A stretch of 40,843 bases of DNA from an uncultured Collinsella sp. (lineage in GTDB: Bacteria; Actinomycetota; Coriobacteriia; Coriobacteriales; Coriobacteriaceae). Below are positions 15,801 through 23,690 of the stretch, one piece after another. A model generated the notes under the pieces. That model saw only the letters and a list, made by a program, of their open reading frames with translations. It did no database searches and was not told the origin of the DNA. Each line of letters opens with the position of its first letter. The first letter of the stretch is position 1. A program made the position numbers and the translations under genes. The DNA lies in contig UQTW01000022.1 in the NCBI GenBank assembly GCA_900544115.1, forward strand, positions 1-40,843. The letters run 5' to 3'.

Positions 15801-17210
15801 ATGAGCACCGACATTATTGTTCGCTTTACCGACAGCTACGAGCAAAAAGTTGGAGACATTAAAAAGATCGTTGGGCTGATGTCCCCCAAATCCATTATCA
15901 AAATTATCGACACTCTCGATCTCGATGCCAACCCCCGCAATTCCCGTTTGGGCTCAGTGACCGATGCTATTCAGGCATCCATTCGCGCTGATGAGCTTTC
16001 TCCCACGCAAAAGCTCTTCCCTTTTAAATCAAAGGGAATTCTGCTCGCGTCCTCGAGCTACGAGTCCCTTGATCGCGGGCGTTATCGTCTAAGCTTTGCT
16101 TCTCACGACGAAGTTGAGGGAATTCTTGACGGCGGCCACAACACACTCGCAATCGGCAGCTACATTCTCAGCGAAGCCGAACATGCGCTTGGCAATCGAC
16201 CTCCCAAAAAGAACGAAGTCACAATCTGGGATTCATTCAAGCAAACATGGATGAACCGTCGAACCGATATTGAAGAATACCTGTCACTTCTCCGTGAAGA
16301 AAAAGCAGCCCTCAAAGAGAAAGGCATAAGCACTCTAGACTTCTCGATTCCTGTCGAATTGCTCGTTCCAACCGACCCAAACGATGCGCTCTGCGTTGAG
16401 AACTTCCGCACCTCACTTTTGGAAATCTGCGACGCTCGCAACAATAACGCTCAACTCACACAAGGCACCAAGGGCAATCAGGAAGGTCTTTTCGATTCCT
16501 TTAAGGCTCTTTATGCCGAAAAATATCCTGAATTTGCAGCCAAAATCAGCTGGAAAACCAACGACGGCAACCCCATTGAATCCAGAAAGCTTGTCGCACT
16601 CTCTTGGATCCCGTTATCGCTCATCTCGAGTAACGTCACCTCTGGCGACATCGAAGCGCCACAACTTCCCCTAGTCTATAGCGGCAAGGAGAAGTGCCAG
16701 GAAAAGTTCTTGCAGCTTATGAGGGATGACCGAGTAAGCAAAGCTGCTGGTTCAGCGCGCCGCGAACTCAAGAATCCGCAAGTTCTCAGCGCACTCAAAG
16801 TGGCTACGGACCTTCCCGGTCTATACGATGAAATCTATTCGCGTTTCCCCAAGCACTACAACAAAACAGGAAGCTACGGAAAAATCGGCGCCGTCAAGAG
16901 CCTTAAGAATAGTCGCAATGAATACAAAACTCCCTTCTTTGAAAAGGCAACGGATAATCCTGTTCCCGATGGCTTTATCTACCCCCTAGTCTGTGGCCTC
17001 CGCGCATTGATGGAAGCAGATGATCAGGGGAAGGTGTATTGGAAAACTGATCCTCACAAGTTCCTCGATAGCCCGGCATTTGAAAATGTCGTCGCTCAAT
17101 ACAGCGGTGTCATTCAGCAATCTGACTACGATCCGCAAAAGGTCGGCAAGGGCGCTATGAGCTACACCGCCGTTGAAAACTCGATGAAGCTCGCAGTTCT
17201 TATGGGCTAG
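15801..17210 (+). CDS. AIPR/DGQHR-like protein of a defence island
   Basis: Soluble 469-residue protein. Its layout resembles the AIPR (abortive phage infection) and DGQHR/DndB-type families: an early ANPRN segment (about 43-47), then FPFKSKGILLASSSYE (about 73-88) and the motif GILDGGHNTLAI (about 107-118), equivalent to the family DGQH/NGGQ box. The remainder is helical with no membrane segment. Such proteins accompany restriction-modification genes, and in DndB the motif region is needed for regulation or DNA handling; the activity here is unknown. GAAAGGG precedes the ATG. Codon use is markedly less GC-biased than in the neighbours, as expected for transferred DNA. It converges on the restriction gene. 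The exact family is uncertain. Confidence 0.55.
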   Translation: MSTDIIVRFTDSYEQKVGDIKKIVGLMSPKSIIKIIDTLDLDANPRNSRLGSVTDAIQASIRADELSPTQKLFPFKSKGILLASSSYESLDRGRYRLSFASHDEVEGILDGGHNTLAIGSYILSEAEHALGNRPPKKNEVTIWDSFKQTWMNRRTDIEEYLSLLREEKAALKEKGISTLDFSIPVELLVPTDPNDALCVENFRTSLLEICDARNNNAQLTQGTKGNQEGLFDSFKALYAEKYPEFAAKISWKTNDGNPIESRKLVALSWIPLSLISSNVTSGDIEAPQLPLVYSGKEKCQEKFLQLMRDDRVSKAAGSARRELKNPQVLSALKVATDLPGLYDEIYSRFPKHYNKTGSYGKIGAVKSLKNSRNEYKTPFFEKATDNPVPDGFIYPLVCGLRALMEADDQGKVYWKTDPHKFLDSPAFENVVAQYSGVIQQSDYDPQKVGKGAMSYTAVENSMKLAVLMG

Positions 17211-17232
17211 CGGATACTTAGGCAAAGCATCG

Positions 17233-17272
17233 GCGCGCAAGGACGTCATTTATGCCCGACGCACTTGCGCGC
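17233..17272. terminator. Hairpin between convergent island genes
   Basis: GCGCGCAAG (17233-17241) pairs perfectly with CTTGCGCGC (17264-17272) and is followed by TTATTATT. It is placed to end the AIPR-like transcript and possibly the restriction gene transcript from the other side. Confidence 0.6.
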
Positions 17273-17315
17273 TTATTATTAAGCTGGCTATGTAAAACTC
17301 CGGTATAGAAATGAA

Positions 17316-18527
17316 CTATTGTCGTTCTTTATCGACCAGTAGTTGGCAAAACTCCCCTACGTCCATCAGCCAGCTTTGCTGTTCAGCCGTATATGAACCA
17401 AATACAGGACGAGGCACAACCAGTTGCAGACTATGCCTGCGCATCGAGTCCGTGTACTCAGTGCTCACCGCCACATCAAGTGTAATCAAATGCTTATTTT
17501 CAATTCTATCCGCTTCTTCCAACACTTGGCGCCAGCGCTCTTTAACGGTCGTTTTTGCGCCAAGCATGGTCAGCTTCTCGGCAGGATACAAAGGATTTCT
17601 ATAAGCCTCAATCGACGGCATAATGAAATCTGGCTTTGATTTGCCCTCAGTATACGGCTGAGCGGAATAACTTATGCCCCATCCCTTAAACAAGTACTCA
17701 AGTTGATGCTCGAAAGCAGTTCCCGCGCGCGATTTCCTCCGCTGGAAAGCTGACATCGTGGTCCGTAACACTCCATCAACATCGAGATCGCCTCTTAGAT
17801 AGGGAGCCAAATCGCGCTCAAGCAGATGCCTCTCGAATACCTTAAAGAGAATCTCTTCTCGCTCATAGCAGTCAAGAAGGCACTTGTCGGGGTTGCTCCT
17901 CCAATCAAGCACACCCAAAGTCGAGATGGAATACCTCGTGAATTCAATCCCTTTGGGAAAAGAATCACCGAACTTTTCGACCATTTCATCCAAATACGTA
18001 ACAGCCGACGTGGGAAGCGAAACTTCGATGCCAATCGCTTCAAGAATGGATGCGGCGATTGAGTCTATTCGCCTGTCATCTGCGGTTGACCGCGAAAAAC
18101 CACTGTCGCCAACTTCGTTCAAACCGAAAAGCCATCTTAATTGGCACTCGGCATTTGATCCTTGTCTAGCAAATACAATCAGAAGACCATGCTCGTCTGA
18201 AGGTGCAATGACCATCAGGTCACCGATTCTCGAGGCCCGTATCGCTTCGCTATCGTTGTAATAGAGTCTGTATTCTGTCCTAGTCGGATGCTTCCTGCGC
18301 GCGTCGTACCAAGTCGTAAACCCGTGATCAAACAAAGGGTCTGCATCGTCGCAAAGAAATACGAAGGTCGTCGGTATATTTCTTATATCATCGTCGCCAA
18401 ACAGGGAACGGAGCTCCGCAGTTCCGTTGAATTCATGCTGGTTGCTGCGTTTTCTATCAATATCAACAGCAACGAGTTTCTTCGCAACCGCGCCGTCAAA
18501 ATAGCTACTCAGAACTCCGTAGTCCAT
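17316..18527 (-). CDS. Type II restriction endonuclease, EcoRII family
   Basis: Predicted type IIE endonuclease of 403 residues, practically the length of EcoRII (404). The C-terminal half (about 262-375) has the EcoRII catalytic-domain pattern: RKSRAGTAFEHQLEYLF, then KPDF with Asp at 300, and LGAKTT with Lys at 325 (a D-x24-K spacing), followed by KERWRQVLEEADRI and KHLITL. The N-terminal half corresponds to the effector/DNA-binding domain and is more diverged. The gene starts inside the end of the methyltransferase gene (23-bp overlap), so the modification gene is read first. By family the expected target is CCWGG. Lower GC than the chromosome around it. Confidence 0.88.
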   Translation of the reverse strand: MDYGVLSSYFDGAVAKKLVAVDIDRKRSNQHEFNGTAELRSLFGDDDIRNIPTTFVFLCDDADPLFDHGFTTWYDARRKHPTRTEYRLYYNDSEAIRASRIGDLMVIAPSDEHGLLIVFARQGSNAECQLRWLFGLNEVGDSGFSRSTADDRRIDSIAASILEAIGIEVSLPTSAVTYLDEMVEKFGDSFPKGIEFTRYSISTLGVLDWRSNPDKCLLDCYEREEILFKVFERHLLERDLAPYLRGDLDVDGVLRTTMSAFQRRKSRAGTAFEHQLEYLFKGWGISYSAQPYTEGKSKPDFIMPSIEAYRNPLYPAEKLTMLGAKTTVKERWRQVLEEADRIENKHLITLDVAVSTEYTDSMRRHSLQLVVPRPVFGSYTAEQQSWLMDVGEFCQLLVDKERQ

Positions 18528-19680
18528 CGAAATACGCTCCCATCATCAGCTTGGCCACTGCTCGCACAGCCGGTACGGTGACAGAATTACCAAATTGATG
18601 ATATGCCTGCGTATCCGAAACCGGAATAATGAATTGATCGGGGAACCCTTGAAGTCGGGCACATTCACGCGGAGTCAGCTTGCGAGGGTTCTTCCCCTCG
18701 CCACGTGAAACAAGAATCTCACTTCCGTCCTTGTGATAGCGTGCTGAAAGCGTCCTTGTCGTGTCATTGGGGCCAACCGTACTATAGCCAAAGCCATTGC
18801 CTGCCGCCTGATGCTTTTCCTTATATGCACGCAAATAAGCCCACAGTTTGTCGGAAAGAACGTATCGATCATCAGGAGTATCTTCAAGAATCTCCCCGAC
18901 GGTGTGCCCACCGCCCCCAAGCTCTAGTTGGTCCCAATCAAAATTAGTTTTTTTCTTAAAGCCAACAATGTAAATGCGCTCACGATGCTGGCAAGTCCAA
19001 TTCTTGCTATCAAGAACCTTGTAGTGCACATCGTAACCAAGCTCGTCCTTAAGGGTCTGCATAATAATCCTGAAGGTCTTGCCGCGATCGTGACTCGTTA
19101 GGTTTTTAACGTTTTCCAGCAGAAAAGCATCAGGTTTTTTGTCGCGAATAATACGAGCTACTTCGAAAAATAATGTCCCCTGCGTCTTGTCTTCAAAGCC
19201 AGTAGCACGTCCCATCGATTTTTTCTTTGAAACGCCCGCGAGCGAGAATGGCTGGCACGGAAATCCCGCCAATAAAACGTTAAATTTTGGAATGTCGTCC
19301 GAACGAACGTCATGAATGTCCCCAGCTGGCTGATCACCGTAATTCATGCGGTACGTCTTCTGTGCATATTTATCCCACTCACAAGAAAAAACGCACTTGC
19401 CACCAAGTTCTTGGAACGGCAAGCGAATGCCACCGATACCAGCAAATAGGTCAATGTAAGTGAAAGGAGCGTCCTCCCGATCACCCTGCGCAAAGGGCGC
19501 CTGATAACCTAGGGAGCGTATAAACGTGAGCTCCGTAGCAGATGGACTGGTCTCGCCAGTCTCCCAACGCCGGACGGTTCTATCACCATTAGGTCCCATG
19601 CCAAGAGCGGCGGCGAACTCCTTCTGAGTCAGCGCGAGCTCCTTGCGTTTGGCAGTTATCTCTTCCCTAACGTCTTTCAT
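18505..19680 (-). CDS. DNA cytosine-5 methyltransferase with N-terminal HTH (Dcm/M.EcoRII-like)
   Basis: 391-residue C5 methyltransferase that should protect host DNA from the adjacent endonuclease. Residues 1-60 form an XRE-type helix-turn-helix (ALTQKEFAAALGM, TVRRWETGETSPS). Motif I is YIDLFAGIGGIRL (75-87), motif IV GFPCQPFS with nucleophile Cys142, motif VI LLENVKNL, motif VIII NWTCQHRERIYIVG, motif IX LTPRECARLQGFP and motif X QFGNSVTVP. The target-recognition segment contains ARYHKDGSEIL, like the Dcm/M.EcoRII group that modifies CCWGG. I start at ATG 19680 because the HTH begins there and a -35/-10 promoter lies just upstream; the ATG at 19770 lies upstream of that promoter. Similar HTH-bearing methyltransferases repress their own promoter. 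Confidence 0.92.
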   Translation of the reverse strand: MKDVREEITAKRKELALTQKEFAAALGMGPNGDRTVRRWETGETSPSATELTFIRSLGYQAPFAQGDREDAPFTYIDLFAGIGGIRLPFQELGGKCVFSCEWDKYAQKTYRMNYGDQPAGDIHDVRSDDIPKFNVLLAGFPCQPFSLAGVSKKKSMGRATGFEDKTQGTLFFEVARIIRDKKPDAFLLENVKNLTSHDRGKTFRIIMQTLKDELGYDVHYKVLDSKNWTCQHRERIYIVGFKKKTNFDWDQLELGGGGHTVGEILEDTPDDRYVLSDKLWAYLRAYKEKHQAAGNGFGYSTVGPNDTTRTLSARYHKDGSEILVSRGEGKNPRKLTPRECARLQGFPDQFIIPVSDTQAYHQFGNSVTVPAVRAVAKLMMGAYFDGLRSSE

Positions 19681-19738
19681 GCTATCCAATCGGAACAAAC
19701 TACGGACGAACTGTCCGCTAATTGACACAGCGTTATCA

Positions 19739-19767
19739 AGATTAAACGCGATGCATGGCAGTTGCAA
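19739..19767 (-). promoter_or_regulatory. Methyltransferase promoter
   Basis: On the minus strand, TTGCAA (19762-19767) and TAATCT (19739-19744) are separated by exactly 17 bases, giving a start near 19732 and a leader of about 50 bases before the ATG at 19680. The -35 box is the core of one GTTGCAAC palindrome. Confidence 0.65.
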
Positions 19768-19781
19768 CACTTTGTTGCAAC
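19761..19781. promoter_or_regulatory. Tandem GTTGCAAC palindromes, candidate operator
   Basis: Two identical 8-bp perfect palindromes, GTTGCAAC, at 19761-19768 and 19774-19781, separated by ACTTT. Centres are 13 bp apart. The proximal one covers the -35 box of the methyltransferase promoter, so a bound protein would block RNA polymerase. The most obvious ligand is the HTH of the methyltransferase itself. A related site, CTTGCAAC, lies at 19836-19843. Confidence 0.6.
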
Positions 19782-19866
19782 GCCTTTCAACGGTAACTTA
19801 GATTAACGTGTCGCACGGACAAACAATTGCCCCAACTTGCAACTAGCCAACATCAGGCCTGTGTAT

Positions 19867-20493
19867 TCAGTCACAACCTAGAGCTATCAGCAAAGGCGCC
19901 ATTAACTCGCGTCGTTTGGCAGTTTTAGAGTTCTCTTCTACAAGACCTCTCAGCCGCTGTATGTCAAGCCCTCGCCCAAGCGCGTCGTGATAGGCATCGA
20001 TAATTAATGAGGGGTCCTCGCAATCGAGGCAAAGATCGACAAGCGTGCGCTCGGGTTTAGTTACCGGCAGGCCGTCGAGCCAGACAATGTCCTGCTCAGC
20101 GATCTCGCGCTTTGCAAAAGAAAGGGATTCGTTTCTCGTATTGATGCGCATGGGCGCGGTCATCCTGTAGGGGGACAGATGGAAATCGCCCATTTGCTGT
20201 AGGTTCGCCGCTGTCGTACCGCTCACGACGATGCCATCCCACTGGCGTTTTCTCTCCCACGCGCAAAGGGAGGGATTGGTGAGCTTCCAAAAAGCGTTGA
20301 GCTCGTCAGTGTCTCGGCGCTGCGTTCCAGACATCCGGTAGGCGCCATGGCATATCCGTTCAAGACGTCCCGCACGGCATGAGTGTGCCAGTGCATCTCG
20401 AGAGATGTCCATACGAGCCGCCTGGGCTGTGGTGAAAACGCCCTCGCTCTCGGAAAGCTCGCTTATCGCCGTTATGTTGCTAAAGTACTTCAT
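19867..20493 (-). CDS. AbiEi-type antitoxin/transcription regulator without a toxin partner
   Basis: Soluble 208-residue protein of the AbiEi group. An N-terminal winged-helix (residues about 10-55: GVFTTAQAARMDISRDALAHSCRAGRLERI and HGAYRMSG) is followed by the C-terminal AbiEi domain (VSGTTAANLQQMGD, LDGLPVTKPERTLVDLCLD, YHDALGRGLDIQRLRGL). In AbiE systems this protein represses the operon and counteracts the AbiEii nucleotidyltransferase; no AbiEii gene is adjacent, so this copy may be a free regulator or a remnant. The ATG at 20493 lies 6 bases after a -10 box and has no Shine-Dalgarno, so I infer a leaderless mRNA. The longer open frame upstream contains the promoter and was rejected. 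Confidence 0.75.
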   Translation of the reverse strand: MKYFSNITAISELSESEGVFTTAQAARMDISRDALAHSCRAGRLERICHGAYRMSGTQRRDTDELNAFWKLTNPSLCAWERKRQWDGIVVSGTTAANLQQMGDFHLSPYRMTAPMRINTRNESLSFAKREIAEQDIVWLDGLPVTKPERTLVDLCLDCEDPSLIIDAYHDALGRGLDIQRLRGLVEENSKTAKRRELMAPLLIALGCD

Positions 20494-20499
20494 GTTGCA

Positions 20500-20527
20500 A
20501 TTGTAGGATATTTTCATACTTTTGCAA
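20500..20527 (-). promoter_or_regulatory. Leaderless promoter of the AbiEi-like gene
   Basis: On the minus strand, TTGCAA (20522-20527), 16 bases, then TACAAT (20500-20505), with the start codon 6 bases further on. TTGCAA cores lie both in the -35 box and between the -10 box and the ATG (20495-20500, sharing one base with the -10 box), resembling the operator of the methyltransferase gene. Confidence 0.6.
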
Positions 20528-20610
20528 CGTGATTTTGATTCCCTATGACCGGCGTGCTTTGCGTACCCCTTTTCTGCCACCACTTTGTCATCGGCCCACC
20601 ATCCCCTGCT

Positions 20611-20796
20611 ATCGAGGTCTAATACTTTTCCGCGAAGTGAACGTCTGTTTTTGGACCCCTGGAGCATCCGCATTTTTCAACGGCATAAACGCAGGATTCT
20701 GGCATCAAAGCCGCAGGAAACGGCACCCGAAAAGTGTCGATGCTTCGGGGGTCCGTTTTCACTCATTCACTTCTCGGAAAAGTATTAGACCTCGCT
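20611..20796. repeat. Long palindromic element, copy 1
   Basis: The outer arms 20613-20640 and 20767-20794 are complementary at 27 of 28 bases. The inner arms continue the pairing: GGACCCCTGGAGCATCCGCA at about 20653 against a stretch ending GCTTCGGGGGTCC at about 20754. The apex holds ACGCAGGATTC and GCCGCAGGAAAC. It shares the inner arm sequence CTTTTCCGCGAAGTGAACG with copy 2 at 23691. Confidence 0.8.
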
Positions 20797-20903
20797 GTCA
20801 GCCGTCCCAAAGATCAGACTGCACCTCCTTCACGCCACGCAAAACCTGCCTTTTCTGCCCCCGCCCGCCTCCGCGCCACCCAAAAACTCATCCACTATTA
20901 ATC

Positions 20904-20931
20904 TTGGCTCAAGAATCGCTTAATCTATAAC
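20904..20931 (+). promoter_or_regulatory. Candidate promoter of the DUF4342 gene
   Basis: TTGGCT (20904-20909), 16 bases, TATAAC (20926-20931), about 110 bases before the start codon. A second -10-like TATAGA lies slightly downstream. Confidence 0.4.
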
Positions 20932-21049
20932 CTGCACTATAGAGTTCGACCAAGGGCGGGACGGCACCGCGCAACGCAGGCCGCCGAACGCAACGCTCGC
21001 GCCCGGGCAGATAGCCCGGCGTCGCGCCCATCGAACGAAAGGACAGGTC

Positions 21050-21592
21050 ATGGACGACCTCGAAAAAGTTGAAACCATCCGCACCAAGTGCAACGTGAGC
21101 TATACCGATGCCAAGGCCGCGCTCGACGCCGCCGACGGCAACGTTCTGGACGCCATCATTTGGCTCGAGTCGCAGGGCAAGACCCAGACCACGTCGGCGC
21201 ACGCCGCCACCGAGTCCGCGCCGGCCGATGAGCCCTCGGCCGAGATGGTCGCCGCACAGGCCGCCTACGAGAAGTCGAGCGAAAAGACCGATTTCTCCAA
21301 GAAGATGGACAGCGTGTGGGAGTACCTCAAAAAGCTCTTCCGCCTGAGCCTAGACACCAAGTTTATCGCCACGCGCCGCGATGTGATAATCCTCAACATT
21401 CCCATCCTGATCCCCATCGTCGCCCTGTTTGCCTGGGGCGCCACGATTTGGCTGATGCTGCTTGGCCTGTTCTTTGGCATGCGCTACCGCATCGACAGCG
21501 ACGGCGACGTGCCCGGCAGCATCAACAACCTTATGAATCACGCCGCCGACGCCGCGGACGACATCAAGCAAAATCTGAACGACGACAAATAA
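21050..21592 (+). CDS. DUF4342 membrane protein with N-terminal UBA/TS-N-like domain
   Basis: 180-residue protein. Residues 1-45 (VETIRTKCNVSYTDAKAALDAADGNVLDAIIWLES) match the three-helix UBA/EF-Ts N-terminal pattern. After an Ala-rich linker comes the DUF4342 region (KKLFRLSLDTKFIATRRDVIILNIPILIPIVALFAW and LLGLFFGMRYRID), with one or two hydrophobic segments. A C-terminal tail of Asp, Asn and Lys follows. AAAGGAC precedes the ATG. The response regulator begins 18 bases later, so the three genes likely form an operon and the protein may act with the sensor. Function of the family is not known. Confidence 0.8.
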   Translation: MDDLEKVETIRTKCNVSYTDAKAALDAADGNVLDAIIWLESQGKTQTTSAHAATESAPADEPSAEMVAAQAAYEKSSEKTDFSKKMDSVWEYLKKLFRLSLDTKFIATRRDVIILNIPILIPIVALFAWGATIWLMLLGLFFGMRYRIDSDGDVPGSINNLMNHAADAADDIKQNLNDDK

Positions 21593-21610
21593 TCGCAGAC
21601 GGGGGCACGT

Positions 21611-22396
21611 ATGGCACGAATCCTGATCGTAGAGGACGAGGAGAAAATCGCCCGCTTTGTGACACTCGAGCTGGAACACGAGGGCTACCAGGTTGAGCAC
21701 GCCGCCGACGGCCGCACCGCCGTTGACCTGGCGCTGGAGCGCGACTACGATCTGATTCTGCTCGATGTACTGTTGCCGCAGCTCAACGGCAAGGAGGTGC
21801 TGCGACGCGTCCGCAAGCACAAGGATGTGCCGGTGATTATGGTCACCGCGCGCGATGCCGTGATGGACAAGGTGGCCGGGCTCGACGCCGGTGCTGATGA
21901 TTACCTGACCAAGCCGTTTGCGATTGAGGAGCTGTTCGCACGGATCCGCGTGGCGCTGAAGCGCTCGGAGGCCGTGCGGGCGGCTTCGGGCGTTGGCGGC
22001 GTCGGTGCCGGGGCGAACGTAGTGGGCGGCGCGGGCGCCGGCACCGTTGCGATGCCCCTGGCCGGCGGCTCGGCCCAGGCATCCGCCTCGCCCTCCCCCG
22101 CCGCGCTCGTCGTGGGTTCGGTCGCGCTCGATCCCGACCGCCGCGAAGTCACGGTCGGCGGCTCGCCCATCGCGCTCACGGCTCGCGAGTTCGACGTCCT
22201 CGCCCTGCTTATGGCACATGCCGAAACTGTGCTCACGCGCGAGCGCATTGCGCACGAGGCGCTGGGCTACGAATACGTAGGAGACACCAACAACGTCGAC
22301 GTACACATCGCGCACCTACGCGCCAAAATCGAGGACGGCGGCAGTGCCCGCATTATCCAGACCGTGCGCGGGGTGGGCTATGTCTGCCGCGCGTAA
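21611..22396 (+). CDS. OmpR-family response regulator
   Basis: 261-residue transcription factor. The receiver has the acidic pair VEDEE, phospho-acceptor Asp at about 52 (LLDVLLPQLNG), Thr in VTARDAV and Lys in YLTKPF. A low-complexity Gly/Ala/Pro linker (about 122-163) joins it to the winged-helix domain (LTAREFDVLALLMAHAETVL ... NNVDVHIAHLRAKIED ... TVRGVGYVCRA). The linker is about 40 residues, much longer than usual. The stop codon lies 14-16 bases inside the kinase gene, indicating coupled translation. The regulated genes are unknown. Confidence 0.93.
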   Translation: MARILIVEDEEKIARFVTLELEHEGYQVEHAADGRTAVDLALERDYDLILLDVLLPQLNGKEVLRRVRKHKDVPVIMVTARDAVMDKVAGLDAGADDYLTKPFAIEELFARIRVALKRSEAVRAASGVGGVGAGANVVGGAGAGTVAMPLAGGSAQASASPSPAALVVGSVALDPDRREVTVGGSPIALTAREFDVLALLMAHAETVLTRERIAHEALGYEYVGDTNNVDVHIAHLRAKIEDGGSARIIQTVRGVGYVCRA

Positions 22397-23675
22397 CGCC
22401 GAGACCAAGCGCGTCACCTCCATCGCCCGCGCCATCAACTGGAGCTATATGTGGCGCCGTCTGGTGAGCTACGTCTGGCTCGATCTGTTGCTGGTGGTGA
22501 TTTCGGCGGCGATTCTCGTCTATGGATACAACCAGACGCTGCCCGACGGCGCGTTTACCGCAGGATGGATCCCCAGCGCCACCGTTCGCGGCGTGTCGCT
22601 GAAGCCCGCGCACAGCTGGGACCTGACAACGCTCACCTATACCGTCGGGCTTGCGCGCACAGCAAAGACCTTCCCCCTCGCGCAGGACCTCGTCGCGCTA
22701 TGGCCTCTCTACCTTGTCGTTATGGGTTGGCAGGTCATCAGCGTGCTCAACATGCTCGGCGGCGCCCGCCGCGTGCGCCGCACCATGGCGCCGCTCAACG
22801 ACCTTGCCTTGCGCGTGGACGAGCTCGGCCGTATGCAGCTCTCCGGCGGCAAGATGGAAACGCTGGAGCAGGCCATCGAGCGCGCAAGCGTCGACTCGCC
22901 GAGCGTCACCACCGGCGACGCCGACCTGGCAAGCATCGAGGTCGCACTCAACCGCCTGCTGCGCCAGATGCAAGAGGCCAAGCTGCAGCAGATGCGCTTT
23001 GTCAACGATGCGAGCCACGAGCTGCGCACGCCCATCGCGGTGATTCAGGGCTACGTGAACATGCTCGACCGCTGGGGTAAAAACGACCCGGACGTACTGG
23101 CAGAGTCCATCGCCTCGCTCAAGGCCGAAAGCGAGCACATGCAGGAGCTCGTGGAGCAGCTGCTGTTTTTGGCGCGCGGCGATGCCGGACGCACGGCCCT
23201 GCGGCATGCGAATACCAACCTGGCCGCACTGGTCGGCGAGGTATGCGAGGAGTCGCAGATGATCGATGCCGAGCACACGTATCGGCTGGCTTTTGACGCC
23301 TTGCTTGCCAGCGACCCGCGCTGCGACGCGCCCGTCGACGTGGCGCTCGTGAAGCAGGCTCTGCGCGTGATCGTGCAAAACGCCGCCAAGTACTCGGATG
23401 CGGGAACGACCGTCACATTTGGCATAACGCCCAATGCGGGCTTGGGCACGATCGACATAAGTGTTGAGGACGAGGGCATCGGCATGAACCAGGAATCCGC
23501 AGCTCACGCGTTTGAACGGTTCTACCGCGCCGACAATGCACGCGATGCCGGCGCACAGGGCTCGGGTCTGGGGCTTGCCATTGCCAAGTGGATCGTCGAC
23601 AGCCATGGCGGTGTCATTGGCGTGACCTCAGTCGAGGGCGTCGGCAGCCGCTTTACGATTCGGCTGCCACGGTAG
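22380..23675 (+). CDS. Sensor histidine kinase
   Basis: 431-residue membrane kinase and partner of the preceding regulator. A first membrane segment (about 30-50, LDLLLVVISAAILVYGY), an extracytoplasmic loop of about 55 residues and a second segment (about 105-125) precede a HAMP-like linker. The H box is NDASHELRTPIAVIQGY (His213), the N box LRVIVQNAAKYSD, with G1 VEDEGIGMNQE, F box AFERFYRAD and G2 GSGLGLAIAKWIV. I start at the ATG at 22380, which overlaps the regulator gene and is preceded by GGGGTGGG. The upstream ATG in the same frame lies inside the regulator's coding region and was not used. Confidence 0.93.
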   Translation: MSAARNAETKRVTSIARAINWSYMWRRLVSYVWLDLLLVVISAAILVYGYNQTLPDGAFTAGWIPSATVRGVSLKPAHSWDLTTLTYTVGLARTAKTFPLAQDLVALWPLYLVVMGWQVISVLNMLGGARRVRRTMAPLNDLALRVDELGRMQLSGGKMETLEQAIERASVDSPSVTTGDADLASIEVALNRLLRQMQEAKLQQMRFVNDASHELRTPIAVIQGYVNMLDRWGKNDPDVLAESIASLKAESEHMQELVEQLLFLARGDAGRTALRHANTNLAALVGEVCEESQMIDAEHTYRLAFDALLASDPRCDAPVDVALVKQALRVIVQNAAKYSDAGTTVTFGITPNAGLGTIDISVEDEGIGMNQESAAHAFERFYRADNARDAGAQGSGLGLAIAKWIVDSHGGVIGVTSVEGVGSRFTIRLPR

Positions 23676-23690
23676 GGGCGTCTCTCACGA

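Larger units (their letters stand above)
20494..21049. other. Right edge of the defence island; repeat and promoters, no gene
   Basis: This 556-bp gap runs from the AbiEi promoter to the DUF4342 gene. It contains the long palindrome copy 1 (20611-20796) and the candidate DUF4342 promoter. Nothing in it reads as a protein-coding gene. Confidence 0.65.

Noticed and set aside
18505..19770. Upstream ATG at 19770 as the methyltransferase start
   Set aside because: It lies upstream of the predicted promoter and transcription start, lacks a ribosome binding site, and would translate the promoter region.
15801..20493. CRISPR array or Cas genes in the defence island
   Set aside because: No regularly spaced direct repeats and no Cas-like proteins; the content is restriction-modification and AbiEi only.
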